Positions 5,968 through 15,700 of a stretch of DNA of 16,497 bases are shown here, in pieces (within the stretch, counting starts at the first letter, position 1; the number at the start of each line of letters is the position of its first letter). The notes under the pieces are model-generated. The model was not told the DNA's origin, searched no databases, and was given only the letters and a program-made list of their open reading frames with translations. The stretch spans positions 1 through 16,497 of the forward strand of contig LT642485.1 of the NCBI GenBank assembly GCA_900128585.1, in the 5' to 3' direction. Made by a program: the position numbers and the translations under genes. The DNA is from Stramenopiles sp. TOSAG23-3. Lineage: Eukaryota; Sar.

Positions 5968-8900
5968 ATGACCAAGGGCGAGGAAAACGGAACAGGGGGG
6001 ATCGCGGGGTCGCCGGAGGTGGCCGCAGTTGATCCGCCGGTGATGGGTGTTGTGCCAGGCATAACAAACACGTCGGAGAAACCTGTCATTGGTTGGTTCA
6101 CCAAAACGATGGTCCACCGCCCATGTTTGGTTCTTGCCGTGAGCATGGCTGCTGCGTTGCTGCTGGTGGCGCTGGCAGCCACGTCGGCGGCCCTGGCGCT
6201 CGGAGCAAGCTGGATGGATTTCAACGATGAGGTGACGAAGCAAGTGCTAGGTTTCAATCTAGCGGCAGCTTCAGTCGGCAAGTCGGAAGAAACAATTACG
6301 TATGGGACACGGCTGTGCATGGCGGACCAACAGTCGATTTCTATGCGTCAGGAAATAAGATTCTACCTCCGTTCCAAGTCGAAAGACGTCCTGTCCGAAG
6401 AGAACATGAAGGCGCAGGAGTATATCGTTTCGGAGTGGAACAAGTTAAAAGTGTGGAGTTCGTTTTGCCGGCTTAGAAACTTAACCGAGAGCGACACGGC
6501 CTGCGAGGACCCCTTGTCGTTCTTTCGGGCCGTTGAAATCGACAACATTGGGACCATGGGCGGTGGCACGAACCTGCCCGTCGTGCAAGCGGTTTGCAAC
6601 AAATGCCACGCGTCCTACAATGACTCGTTCAAATGCCCCAGCCTTGCCCTTGCGAAGGACATGAAGGCCCCGGCGAGCGTGGAAAAGTCCCTCCCGACAC
6701 GAAAGGACATGGAGCCGTACATGAAAAGCATGTGCAAGGTGAGCAAGTCCAAGGAGAACTCTGCCTGCGAGAACGGGATGCGGCAAATCCGGTCCACTTT
6801 AGTAGACATTGGGTGGGACTGCGACTCGCTCAAAGCGGAGTACGCCCAGGTCGTGTTTCGCACGGGGTGGCCGTTCGCAGACTCTAAAAAGGACAACCCC
6901 GACCTCTGCAAGCTCTCATCCGAGAGCAACGAAACCTTTCCGGACAAAATGATGGGGGCCTTTACGGAGTCCTACAGCAGCAAAGCCCTGGCGCACATGC
7001 TGGCGATCATAAAACACGTGGAGACCGATTACCCGGACCTGACCATGGCCTTTGAAGCCCCGTCGAATTTTCGATACGTATGGACTGTACTGTTGAACGA
7101 CGTGGCCTTTGTCGGGATCTCCGTCGTTCTTGTCGCCGTTGTCCTTACTGTGCAAACGGGCAGTTTCTTTGTCATGCTGATTGGTATTTTTGAGATTTTG
7201 GTCTCCTTTCCAATCGCTGCATTTGTCTGGTTCGTAGTGTTTCAGCAGAAGGGAATAACCAACCTGATGTTTATCGGGGTGTTTGTCATCTTGGGCATAG
7301 GCGCCGATGATATCTTTGTGTACGTTGATGCATGGAAGCAAAGCGCCTTTGAGGACAAATCGATATCGGGAAGTCTCGAAACTCGCTTTGCTTGGGCGTA
7401 TCGCAGGGCTGTCGTTGCGATGACGTCCACCAGCGTGACGACATTCTTTTGCTTTTGCATTTGCATCGTCTCGCCTGTGTGGGATTTTCGCTGCTTCGGG
7501 ATTACGTGCGGGTTTATGATTTTGGCCGACTTTGCACTGGTAATGACCTTGTTGCCTGCCGCGGTCCTTATTTCTGAAACGAAGATCAACCCGTGCTGGG
7601 AAAAGTGCTGCAAATCCATAAAAGGAAAGATGGGGAAGTCGGCCGAAGGCGATGCCATGAAACAGCCAGCGGGCCCTAGAAAATTGGAACTCTTTTTTGG
7701 GGGGCCGTTTGCCGATTTTGTGATCAAGGAACGCAAAAAGATCATTGCCGTATACGCCGTGTTGTCAATAGTTTCAATCGCCCTCCCCGTCGCATTCCTT
7801 CGCATGAGCAACGAAGAGTACACTTTCGCCCCCCCCGATCATTTGCTCTCCAGGTCAGGTCTGTACGCCAAAAAATTCCGGCAAGTCAACAGTTTTACCC
7901 CGAGCAAGCTCACCCTGGTCGCAGGGCTGCAGCGCAAGAACGCGTGGAGCCTTGCAGATGCTTACCCCGTAGGGCTTGAAGGGGTGGAAAATTCTGGCCC
8001 ATGGGGCAATGGAAAGTTAAACTTTGACACCGACTTTGACATTGGAAGCAGCCAGCAGCAGTTCAACGACGCTTGTTCTGCATTCCACAAAGCGATGAAG
8101 GAGACGGACGATGCTAAATCGTACGACACTTTCTACAATGTGATGGAGGATTTCGCGGAGTGGGCAAAATGGAAAGGCCACGGGTTCCCTGTCCCTGCCA
8201 GCAATTTTGGAAACTTGATTAGCATATTCAAGACTGCCCCGGATGGGTTCTTAAACGCCAGCATGATGCGTTACAAAGCCACCGGCGAGAGCCCGGGAAC
8301 CTACCGTCAGCTCACTGGATTCATGATGGACGAGGACGACAAAACAAAGGTGAAAGTCATTTGGTGTGGTTTTAATTTGACATCGGTCGATTCTGGATGG
8401 GGTGATCCGTACGGAGTGGTCGATGCCGCCCAAAAGCGGATGGACAAGGCGTTGGTCGTTGCGGAAGAAAAGTCGGGCCTGAAAAATATATTTCACACCA
8501 CCACGAAGTGGATATTCAATCGAATGATAGCCAATACTTTTGAATTTGCAGTTACGTCGTTGGTTATCTCGTACTGCATCGCGTGCCTGGTTATCTTGGC
8601 AGTGACAGGGAACTGGCGGGTGACTCTGATTTCTTCATTTGTCTTGCTCTCTATTATCTCGTTTTCCCTCATGGGCTTGGTAATCTGTGGTTTTTCCATG
8701 AGTTTGAATGAGTGCTGTGTCATTTTGGTGGCGGCGGGAATGTCAGTGGATTATCTTCTCCACATGTCACACAGCTTCAACCATCAGCATGGGAACAAAC
8801 AGGAGCGTGTGAGGAAAGCCCTTCGGGAGATGGGGATTAGCGTTTTCAGCGGTGCTGTGACGACTCTCAGCGCCGCGATTTCCCTCTGCTTTTGTGTCTT

Positions 8901-9111
8901 TTACATTTACTCTCGCCTGGGAATTTATTTGATCTGGCTGATCGTGTGCGCGTTCGTGTACAGTGTAACGGTGCTGACAGCTCTGTTGGCCGAGTACGGG
9001 CCAAACGATGGCGAGGGCTTGCTCCCTTGGGCAAAGGCACTCTTTGCAAAACAAAAGAAGGTTTCACCACGGCCGAAGGACGTGGAAATGGCGGAAGTGG
9101 CAAAGGAGTGA
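5968..9111 (+). CDS. Dispatched/Patched-like RND membrane protein (sterol-sensing family)
   Basis: This 1047-residue protein has the duplicated RND architecture of Patched, Dispatched and NPC1, which use an ion gradient to move sterols or lipidated cargo. Membrane spans by eye: TM1 54-78; TM2-TM6 about 372-395, 398-425, 430-452, 484-503 and 508-535; TM7 592-611; TM8-TM12 about 856-880, 884-905, 908-935, 956-980 and 983-1008. The sterol-sensing-type block is TM2-TM6. TM4 carries GIGADDIFVY (443-452), the GxxxDD ion-relay motif that favours Dispatched over Patched. TM10 carries AAGMSVDYLLHMSHSF (922-937) with a single Asp928. The first lumenal loop (80-370) has about ten cysteines, including CNKC and a nearby third Cys, and the second loop (612-855) only two. 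The tails are short and charged. There is no intron. Start ATG 5968 is the first in frame. Cargo is unknown, and protist members need not act in Hedgehog-type export. Confidence 0.88.
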   Translation: MTKGEENGTGGIAGSPEVAAVDPPVMGVVPGITNTSEKPVIGWFTKTMVHRPCLVLAVSMAAALLLVALAATSAALALGASWMDFNDEVTKQVLGFNLAAASVGKSEETITYGTRLCMADQQSISMRQEIRFYLRSKSKDVLSEENMKAQEYIVSEWNKLKVWSSFCRLRNLTESDTACEDPLSFFRAVEIDNIGTMGGGTNLPVVQAVCNKCHASYNDSFKCPSLALAKDMKAPASVEKSLPTRKDMEPYMKSMCKVSKSKENSACENGMRQIRSTLVDIGWDCDSLKAEYAQVVFRTGWPFADSKKDNPDLCKLSSESNETFPDKMMGAFTESYSSKALAHMLAIIKHVETDYPDLTMAFEAPSNFRYVWTVLLNDVAFVGISVVLVAVVLTVQTGSFFVMLIGIFEILVSFPIAAFVWFVVFQQKGITNLMFIGVFVILGIGADDIFVYVDAWKQSAFEDKSISGSLETRFAWAYRRAVVAMTSTSVTTFFCFCICIVSPVWDFRCFGITCGFMILADFALVMTLLPAAVLISETKINPCWEKCCKSIKGKMGKSAEGDAMKQPAGPRKLELFFGGPFADFVIKERKKIIAVYAVLSIVSIALPVAFLRMSNEEYTFAPPDHLLSRSGLYAKKFRQVNSFTPSKLTLVAGLQRKNAWSLADAYPVGLEGVENSGPWGNGKLNFDTDFDIGSSQQQFNDACSAFHKAMKETDDAKSYDTFYNVMEDFAEWAKWKGHGFPVPASNFGNLISIFKTAPDGFLNASMMRYKATGESPGTYRQLTGFMMDEDDKTKVKVIWCGFNLTSVDSGWGDPYGVVDAAQKRMDKALVVAEEKSGLKNIFHTTTKWIFNRMIANTFEFAVTSLVISYCIACLVILAVTGNWRVTLISSFVLLSIISFSLMGLVICGFSMSLNECCVILVAAGMSVDYLLHMSHSFNHQHGNKQERVRKALREMGISVFSGAVTTLSAAISLCFCVFYIYSRLGIYLIWLIVCAFVYSVTVLTALLAEYGPNDGEGLLPWAKALFAKQKKVSPRPKDVEMAEVAKE

Positions 9112-9144
9112 GAAACGTAAAAAAGACAAATTAAAAACTACACA

Positions 9145-9150
9145 AATAAA
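9145..9150 (+). terminator. Possible polyadenylation signal of the Dispatched-like gene
   Basis: AATAAA 34 bases after the stop codon. The position is suitable, but the hexamer is common in A-rich DNA. Confidence 0.35.
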
Positions 9151-9326
9151 AAAATGCGTGTGTGCTATTCTGCTTTATTTAGTTTTTTAGTTGGAAACTG
9201 GAAACAAAAAAAAGATACAAAAGAAGAAAGTGTTTCAAATGTAAAAGAAAGAATTATACAGGAATGTTTAAAACAAGAAAATTGGCTGTTATTTAAGAGT
9301 GTAATTAAAAAACAAAATATATAGGT

Positions 9327-9339
9327 TTTAAGACTCTCA
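9327..9339 (+). repeat. Dispersed 13-mer TTTAAGACTCTCA (third copy)
   Basis: Identical to 1653-1665 and to the reverse complement of 1895-1907. With the first of these it shares 15 bases (GTTTTAAGACTCTCA, 9325-9339). All copies lie in AT-rich spacers downstream of genes. Confidence 0.75.
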
Positions 9340-9523
9340 TTTTAAATCAATTACTAATTCAAATCCAACCCTAAAGTGTTAATTAAAATTTTAATTGGAA
9401 TGTTTATATTTGTTCAGACACACAGCTGGTAAACAGGGTTACTCCTTCTTTGGAGCGCATACTTTTGTACTCCTTGAACCGTTTCAACTCGTCTTTTTTT
9501 AACTTTCTCCCCAACATATCGCG

Positions 9524-9745
9524 ATGGCGCATTTGTCGTCCCTGCTGCCGCAAAGGGCTGGGTACCTGGCTGAGAGCGTTTCAAGCCGAGTGGGCAACCA
9601 ACCCGTTGGATAAAGAATTGGAGCTGAAAGAGATTATAGGGTCCCGGAAGAGGTAAATGCAATGCTGAAGGGGGAGGTTAAGAAGCTGGAAAACGAGATC
9701 AGGGCACTGCGGGAGGAGTTCAAGAAGCTGAAGGGTGGGGAAATA
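9524..9745 (+). pseudogene. Broken reading frame for a small coiled-coil protein
   Basis: I do not recognise this protein, but the region looks coding. From ATG 9524 the frame reads MAHLSSLLPQRAGYLAESVS and stops at TAA 9611-9613. The same frame resumes and reads NAMLKGEVKKLENEIRALRE (from 9656), then EFKKLKGG, a clean charged coiled coil with heptad hydrophobics. A second frame in between (about 9550-9656) reads TWLRAFQAEWATNPLDKELE followed by LKEIIGS, also helix-like, and could join to the coiled coil by a one-base shift near 9645. So the gene is interrupted by at least one stop or two frame shifts, or contains a short intron I cannot place. Its 3' end runs straight into GGTACC palindromes from 9750, so the original C-terminus is uncertain. 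A decayed gene or assembly indels are both possible. Confidence 0.45.
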
Positions 9746-9749
9746 GGTG

Positions 9750-9818
9750 GGTACCAGGTACGGGTACCTGGTACGGTACAGGTACGTACCAGCAATTAAA
9801 TATTATACCAGGTACCTG
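9750..9818. repeat. GGTACC palindrome cluster 2
   Basis: It contains a perfect 11-base inverted repeat with a 2-base loop: GTACCAGGTAC (9751-9761), GG, GTACCTGGTAC (9764-9774). Further GGTAC words follow, and then the palindrome CAGGTACCTG (9809-9818). Confidence 0.85.
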
Positions 9819-9907
9819 TCCCAAAATAATATTATAAATAATAATATTATATTCGTCTAACTTATTTTTATTTTTAATTATTTATTTGGTACGACGAGGA
9901 GAGAGTA

Positions 9908-9945
9908 TAATACCAGGTACCAGGTACCGGTACCTGTACCAGGTA
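9908..9945. repeat. GGTACC palindrome cluster 3
   Basis: It contains the perfect 16-base palindrome CAGGTACCGGTACCTG (9921-9936), flanked by further ACCAGGT words. The lead-in ATACCAGGTACC is shared with 9806-9817 of cluster 2. Confidence 0.85.
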
Positions 9946-10384
9946 TTCAATACCGTATACTTTTGTAGGAATTATTTTTTTATTATTATTATTTTATTAT
10001 TTAATCTTTTTTTTTTTTTACATCATACCATTATACAAGTATCCACATCATACTACTGGTGGTATTTTATATTTTATATTATTATTAATATTATTTGTCG
10101 TCGTTATTACCAGTAGTTCGCGTAGTAGTACGTCCGGCACACTCTCGCACGAAATACCTAACCCTTTCTTCTTTGTGTTATTGTTACATACTTGTAAGAA
10201 ATGTTTAGAGGTATCATCTTCCATATATATGTCTATATAATCTTCACGTTTGTATGTTTATTTCTTTATTTGATACACAACAATTTCTGTTCAAATTGAG
10301 AATAATAATCAGAACATTTTTGCACGGTGGCTTCGTCGTATAGGAGTTCTTGAACTGTGTTTGTACAACGACGACGACTGCCCA

Positions 10385-11914
10385 ATGAGTAAACTGGCTT
10401 CCGAGGGTGTTGCAGGCGTATGCGAGGAGTTGAAGGTGGCTGCGGAAGACTGGGCATCGGCGAATGGTCTTCTCGTTCGGAATGGTGAAGGATTTGGAAC
10501 CTGTCCCGTAACGCTGGTTCCTTCTGCATTTCCTCGTGATGTTTACCTTGAAGCCAGGGAGATCGCGCCTATCTTCAACCGGTTGGTAGACCGGGTCAGC
10601 CGCGACTTGTCGTGGTTACTTGAAACACTTTCGGCTACAGGAGCCGGGGACGACTTTATAAAGAAACAGATGGACATAATGAAGGAGGTCTATCTGAACT
10701 CGGGTGTCAACGGCGGGGAAAAGGTGCAGAGTGCGTACCTTGGATGCCATCGGTCGGACTACATGGTCCACCACGCGCCAGAGGGTGAAAAGAAGGTCCC
10801 AATTTTCCCGTCCGCAAGGGGGGAGCCTCAGGGACGTTTCCTTCAGGTCGAATTCAACACCATCGCGTCTTCCTTCGGGTCCTTGTCGAACAAAACTAGT
10901 TTGCTGCACAGATACCTGTGCACCAGGCACGGCGATCTTGTGCAAAGGTATTACAAGAGTATTGGAAAGAACATAGGTTTGCCGGAATCGAGCAGCATGC
11001 CGAACACGGCAAACATACAAGTCCTCTGCGAAGGTATGGCCCGGGCCTTCGACCATTACGTTGGGCAGCGAGGGCTGGACAGGTCCAGCTGCAGCGCGTA
11101 CATAGTTTTTGTAGTGTCTGACGGGGAGCGCAACTCGGTAGACCAGCGAATGCTTGAATACGAGCTCTGGGAAACGTACGGAATTCCCGTGCTGCGCCGT
11201 TCGCTAACGAACATCTCCGCCTCTGCTCGTATCGACACTAGTAGCAACCAAGAGCCTGTGCTGTACGCGGACCAGGGGCAGAAGGAGGTAGCGGTCGTGT
11301 ACTACCGCGACGGGTACTCCCCCGACGCGTACCCAACGCAGAAAGAGTGGGACGCGCGTTTGCTGATCGAGCGGTCTTATGCGATTAAATGCCCAAGCAT
11401 CCCTTACCACCTTGTTGGGGCAAAGAAAGTACAGCAAGCACTTGCAGTAGACGGAGTCCTAGAAAAGTTTCTAAACCCCGAAGAATCGAAGCGTATCCGG
11501 CAGTGCTTTGCGGGTTTGTACGGGCTGACGGACCCGGCCATCGCTGCGGCCATCGAGAGCCCGGAACATTTTGTCCTGAAGCCCCAACGGGAAGGAGGGG
11601 GGAATAATGTGTACGGAGAGGACATACCAAAGGTTTTGCCCAAGCTGTCGCAGACGGAGCGGGACGCATACATACTGATGCAGAGAATATTCCCCGTGGC
11701 CCAGAAGTCCCTGTTTCTTCTGAAGAGCGGGGAGGTGAAGACCGTGCAGTCCCTGAGTGAGCTTGGTATTTACAGCGCGTTCCTCGGCGACAGCACGAAC
11801 GAGTATTTGAACAAGACCGGCGGGCATTTGTTGCGAACAAAGGCGGAGGGGATGGACGAAGGGGGTGTGGCATCTGGGTACGCCGTGATCGACAGCCCTT
11901 ATTTGGTCGACTAA
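10385..11914 (+). CDS. GSS: Glutathione synthetase (eukaryotic type)
   Basis: It catalyses the second step of glutathione synthesis, joining gamma-glutamylcysteine and glycine with ATP hydrolysis. The 509-residue protein matches the eukaryotic ATP-grasp family from end to end (animal enzyme about 474). In order: QVEFNTIASSFG (154-165) with substrate and Mg contacts, SDGERNSVDQRMLEYELW (245-262), YYRDGYSP (306-313), KPQREGGGNN (399-408) as the glycine-rich nucleotide loop, SELGI near 460, and the C-terminal LLRTKAEGMDEGGVASGYAV (482-501) closing the substrate pocket. The open frame extends upstream without an ATG. Its longest form starts at a TTG (10361), so I choose ATG 10385. No signal or transit peptide is evident from that start, suggesting a cytosolic enzyme. 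There is no intron. It converges on BMS1. Confidence 0.96.
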   Translation: MSKLASEGVAGVCEELKVAAEDWASANGLLVRNGEGFGTCPVTLVPSAFPRDVYLEAREIAPIFNRLVDRVSRDLSWLLETLSATGAGDDFIKKQMDIMKEVYLNSGVNGGEKVQSAYLGCHRSDYMVHHAPEGEKKVPIFPSARGEPQGRFLQVEFNTIASSFGSLSNKTSLLHRYLCTRHGDLVQRYYKSIGKNIGLPESSSMPNTANIQVLCEGMARAFDHYVGQRGLDRSSCSAYIVFVVSDGERNSVDQRMLEYELWETYGIPVLRRSLTNISASARIDTSSNQEPVLYADQGQKEVAVVYYRDGYSPDAYPTQKEWDARLLIERSYAIKCPSIPYHLVGAKKVQQALAVDGVLEKFLNPEESKRIRQCFAGLYGLTDPAIAAAIESPEHFVLKPQREGGGNNVYGEDIPKVLPKLSQTERDAYILMQRIFPVAQKSLFLLKSGEVKTVQSLSELGIYSAFLGDSTNEYLNKTGGHLLRTKAEGMDEGGVASGYAVIDSPYLVD

Positions 11915-12751
11915 ATTTTAGTTTTTAAAGTACTCTTGTCATCGGGCGGCTTTTTACGTTTTTACGAAAAACGGCCGGAGGCAAAGTCACACCAACAACA
12001 ACAATAATAATTCTTCGTTTGCATTTTGTTTTGTTTTTACAATTATTATGTTATATAGACACAGCATATAATAAAATAAAGTAATATTTCTCCTCGAAAG
12101 AAAATATATTTCTAAAAAAACACTTACTACAACAAAAAAATAAAAACACGACTGTCGTTGTTTTTTTAAAGTAAAAGGCTTTGATAGACAGCTGTTCAAT
12201 AAAGTGTTCAGTGTCCTTGGCGCGAAAAAAAATCCAACTCGAATTTCAAAGTATGGAAGCGTTCGGCCAGAAAATGACAAATGAAAGGAAGGGGGACACA
12301 TATATGCATAAGTTTAGATCACGCGATTGCTCCGCACGCGGTGCTCGGTCTTCAACGAACATTTATAAATTGTTTGCCCTCTAATGACTTGGAATTACGG
12401 TTCCCAGGGACAATTTTTTGTGAAATGGACGATTTAGACCAAACGCCGCCCCATCAGACTATTATTCGTTTGCTTGTTTTTCAAAAACAAACCATACCGG
12501 CATAATTTAATATATCTCAAACCACTTTTGACGTTCTAAATTTTTTAAAAATATCCTTTTTTTATAAAGATCCCTTCGTTTGATATAGTTAGCACACAGT
12601 CGTTTGCCATTTTTCAATTCCGCGCCAAAGATACTTGACATCTCGAAATCTACACTTGCCGTGGCTTGGTGCTGTGTGGATGTACAATATATAATACATA
12701 TTTTACTTGTACAAATTATAATAAATAAGTAAATAAAATAAATAACCACTC
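11915..12751. other. Convergent spacer between glutathione synthetase and BMS1
   Basis: About 840 bases and the longest spacer between converging genes here. AT-rich flanks surround a moderately GC-richer island (about 12180-12510 and 12560-12670). Short frames exist in the island: 74 codons on plus from 12281, and on minus a Lys/Arg-rich 44-codon frame from ATG 12641 to 12507. None is recognisable. I could not match the island to a tRNA or spliceosomal RNA. Confidence 0.6.
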
Positions 12752-15700
12752 TCATGAAAACTGTGATTTCTTCTTTTTTTCGGCTCCGGCCAAGGCAAAC
12801 CTTTTCTTCCGCTTCTCCTTTTCGGTGCCTTCGAAGATTCTGGCGGTGATTTCTGCCTCCTTCCGTTTCCTTGCATTTCTCGCTTCCTCCGTCAGCTTTC
12901 GCTTCTTGGTTTTCTCGTTTCGTACGGTACGAACCTGTTGCATCATGGTGTACAGTTTCCGCTCTTTCGGGTTCATGACGACGGCCCTGGCGTTTTCGTA
13001 CGTCTCTTTATTTCTATTGCTACGCTTCTTGTTCAATTTCGGTTTCGATTTGAACGGCAGCGCCTTCTGCAGCTTGGCGGGGATACGAAGAGGGTTGAAC
13101 TTGCGAGCCTCGCGTTCGATGGGCTTGTACAGAGAATCCCTGTTCAATGGGGCTGTCTGCTTCAGGTCATGCCTCAATTTCCCGATGGTGCGCAGGCCTT
13201 GCCACTGCTGACCCTCCGGCATCAGTCTCGAGAACACGGGGTAGTAGAACTCCTTCAAGTCCACTTGGGTCCATGTTCGCAAGAATATTATATCGCTCAT
13301 GAGAATCTTGTCCTCAAAGGTGGCGCGAAAGGTCCCCGTGCCCCCCCTCGTTGCTTTCTTCACCATCCCGCGAATTCCGCTGACAGTCTTAATGTTTGCT
13401 CCGACAAATTTCGCAACTTCCAGCTCACTGCTGAACATCCCCCGAATGAAGGCGGTGTTCTTGTGGATCTTGTGGGGAGTGCCCGTCAGCTTCAACTTCT
13501 TGACGATTTTGAATGAGTGGTCGAGCTCCAATACCGTCCCCGTCGCAGCGACCCGAAACCCTTTTTCCTCCGTTCCCAAGCTCTGAAATGCAAGAAAGCC
13601 AGTGTTTGGCGGCATGTTTGGGGCGTAGAAATTGGACAAGCAGTGCATGTGCTCGGGGGTGTACTTGAGCATTCGGTGCCGACCGTTGATGTCCTCCGTT
13701 GCGTACACGGGAATGGACTGAAACCGGCGCCACCCCACCGAGTAAATAAGTGGATCATGCGACTTAAGCAAGCGCTTGTACCAGCGGTGCTTCTTTACTC
13801 GTACCCTCATGAAGCCCATCGATATTTCTTGCGGCAGCAGCCCACCAATCAGGACGGGCGCCTTGGGCGTGAAGTGGAGAATAAACTCCGCCGGGATCCC
13901 TTCGAGCTCCAGGCGCACGTACCTCCCGGCAGGTATCCCTGTGTGGCGAACGTCCGACTCCTTTTTAAACTCCGTCAGGTTCAGCTTGTCCTGTGCGTTC
14001 TTCAGTGCACGCTCTTCCGCCCTCTGGGGGTCGTCGTCGTCCGAGTCGAATTCCTCGTTGTTCTTTCTCATATGGGGCTTTACCTTTCGTCCCTGGTCAG
14101 TGGGGTCTGTTACTTCGATGTCTGCGTCTGTCAGGTCGCCGCCCGGCGGGGAATCTCCGTCGGCCTTCGAACCTTTGACCCCTACGACTGCGCCATCCCG
14201 GGAGAACACTTCCCCGGTTTCCAAGTCCTCAAAACCGTCGTCACCCCCGCCTTCCTCCCCTTCCCCCTCGGCGCCCTTCGCCTCGTTCCAGTTTCCAGTG
14301 ACGAACCGGTCGCGTATGGCCTCTTTGATATCGACGGAATCCCAATCTTTTATTCGTTGCTTGGCAACCATAAACTTGGAAGAGTCCCTCGCATACTGCG
14401 CCGCTTCGCTCTTCTCCTCGTCGTCCTTGTCGGAGTCGTTTTCCTCGGCCTGGGGGGTGTCGCCGGCTGAGTCACTCTTTCTAATGGTAAAGAAGTCGTC
14501 GCCGTCGCTACTATCACCACCATCGCTACTGTCCGATTCGTCGTCGTTGCCACTGCCGTACACTAGCTCCATCAAGTCCGCCGAGACATTCTTTCGTTCC
14601 TCGTAGTTCTTTGCGGCACGCTCGGCGAGCCCCACTTTCCACCTTGCATCGGATTCGACGACTGCAGGACCATCCTCTCCACTGTTGCTCGAGTCGCTGC
14701 TTCCATCGCTTTCATCGCTGCTGCTTCCACTCCCGTTGCTGCTACTGTCGCTCCCACTGCTGCTGCCCCCATCGTTCTGGCGCGCCTGCGCCGCCGAAGC
14801 GGAGGGAACGTCAAACCGATCGCCTTCTCCCTCCTGCTGCCCCGTGCCTTGGTCAAAGTTGTCCACGTCGTCAGCAGTGAGGGGTTTGCTCCCTGCAAAC
14901 AGGGACATCGTCGCATCTTCCAGCCTCTGCATCCCAATGCTTTCATCCTTGTCCACGTCCTGTAGTTTCCGCATCATGACGACCCCCTCGGCCTGCTCGT
15001 CCGTCTTCTTCGGGTCTACTCGAATGTACATGGCGTCCTTGTCGAACATCACGTTCCCCACGTCGGACATCGGGGCGTACAGGAGAGTCTCTTTCGCATT
15101 AAGTTTCCGGCGCATCACCTTAACGTTCGTGTCCCCAATCCCAGTTGCCCCGGTCGAGTCGTTGGCGGCCGCCTCCTCCGCAGCTTTCCTCGCCTCCTCC
15201 ATCGCCTGGTACTGCGGGGAAGGACACGGGTCTTCCAGGGCAGTGATCCCTTTGATGTAAAAGTCTCCGGCACCTGCAATGTGGACTTTCGAGCCTTCTT
15301 TCAGGTTGGTCCCCCGCGCGTAACCATACAGCAACACGTTCCGGTCGCATCGCTCGTCCAGGTGAACTTGTTGCGGCGGCGTGATGTCCTCGTACCTATC
15401 CGCCAGCACGTACGGGTGGGAATTGCGCCATATCAGTGGCCGGAACTTCATGCGAGAGATGTACAGGGACAGGTTGTGAACTTCCGCTTTGGGGTACTTT
15501 CCATTTATGACGCCAGACATGTGGAACAGCTTTGCGCCGTCGTAAATATCTGTCCAGAAGCGCTTCTTTAGCCGCTTCTTCGTCTTCGCCAGCTTCTTTC
15601 CGTCCTTAAAGCCGTCCAAATGCGTCACAAGACCGAGCACCTTTGGGAAACCGTGCACCTGAAGGATGTTCAAAAACTCGAACGTTTCCATCTGAAAACC

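Larger units (their letters stand above)
9112..9523. other. AT-rich spacer after the Dispatched-like gene
   Basis: About 410 bases of A-rich 3' flank. It contains an AATAAA at 9145-9150 and a third copy of the dispersed 13-mer TTTAAGACTCTCA (9327-9339). I see no gene. Confidence 0.6.
9746..10384. other. Intergenic region before glutathione synthetase
   Basis: About 640 bases. Palindrome clusters 2 and 3 occupy the first 200. After them come AT-rich DNA with a T13 tract near 10007-10019 and a less AT-rich patch with TACTACT/AGTAGTA words (10045-10150). The stretch must hold the promoter and 5' leader of the downstream gene. Its AT-rich open frames look non-coding. Confidence 0.65.

Noticed and set aside
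10361-10384. Eight-codon N-terminal extension of glutathione synthetase
   Set aside because: The extension begins at TTG. The first ATG in frame is 10385 and family homology does not need the extra residues.
12401-12440. AATTTTTTG resembling a spliceosomal RNA Sm site
   Set aside because: I could not find U1, U2, U4, U5 or U6 signature sequences around it, so no snRNA is called.
13517-14606. Long plus-strand frames of 317 and 276 codons opposite BMS1
   Set aside because: Their composition is the complement of the acidic and serine-rich BMS1 linker, with no recognisable domain. BMS1 itself is intact across the region.
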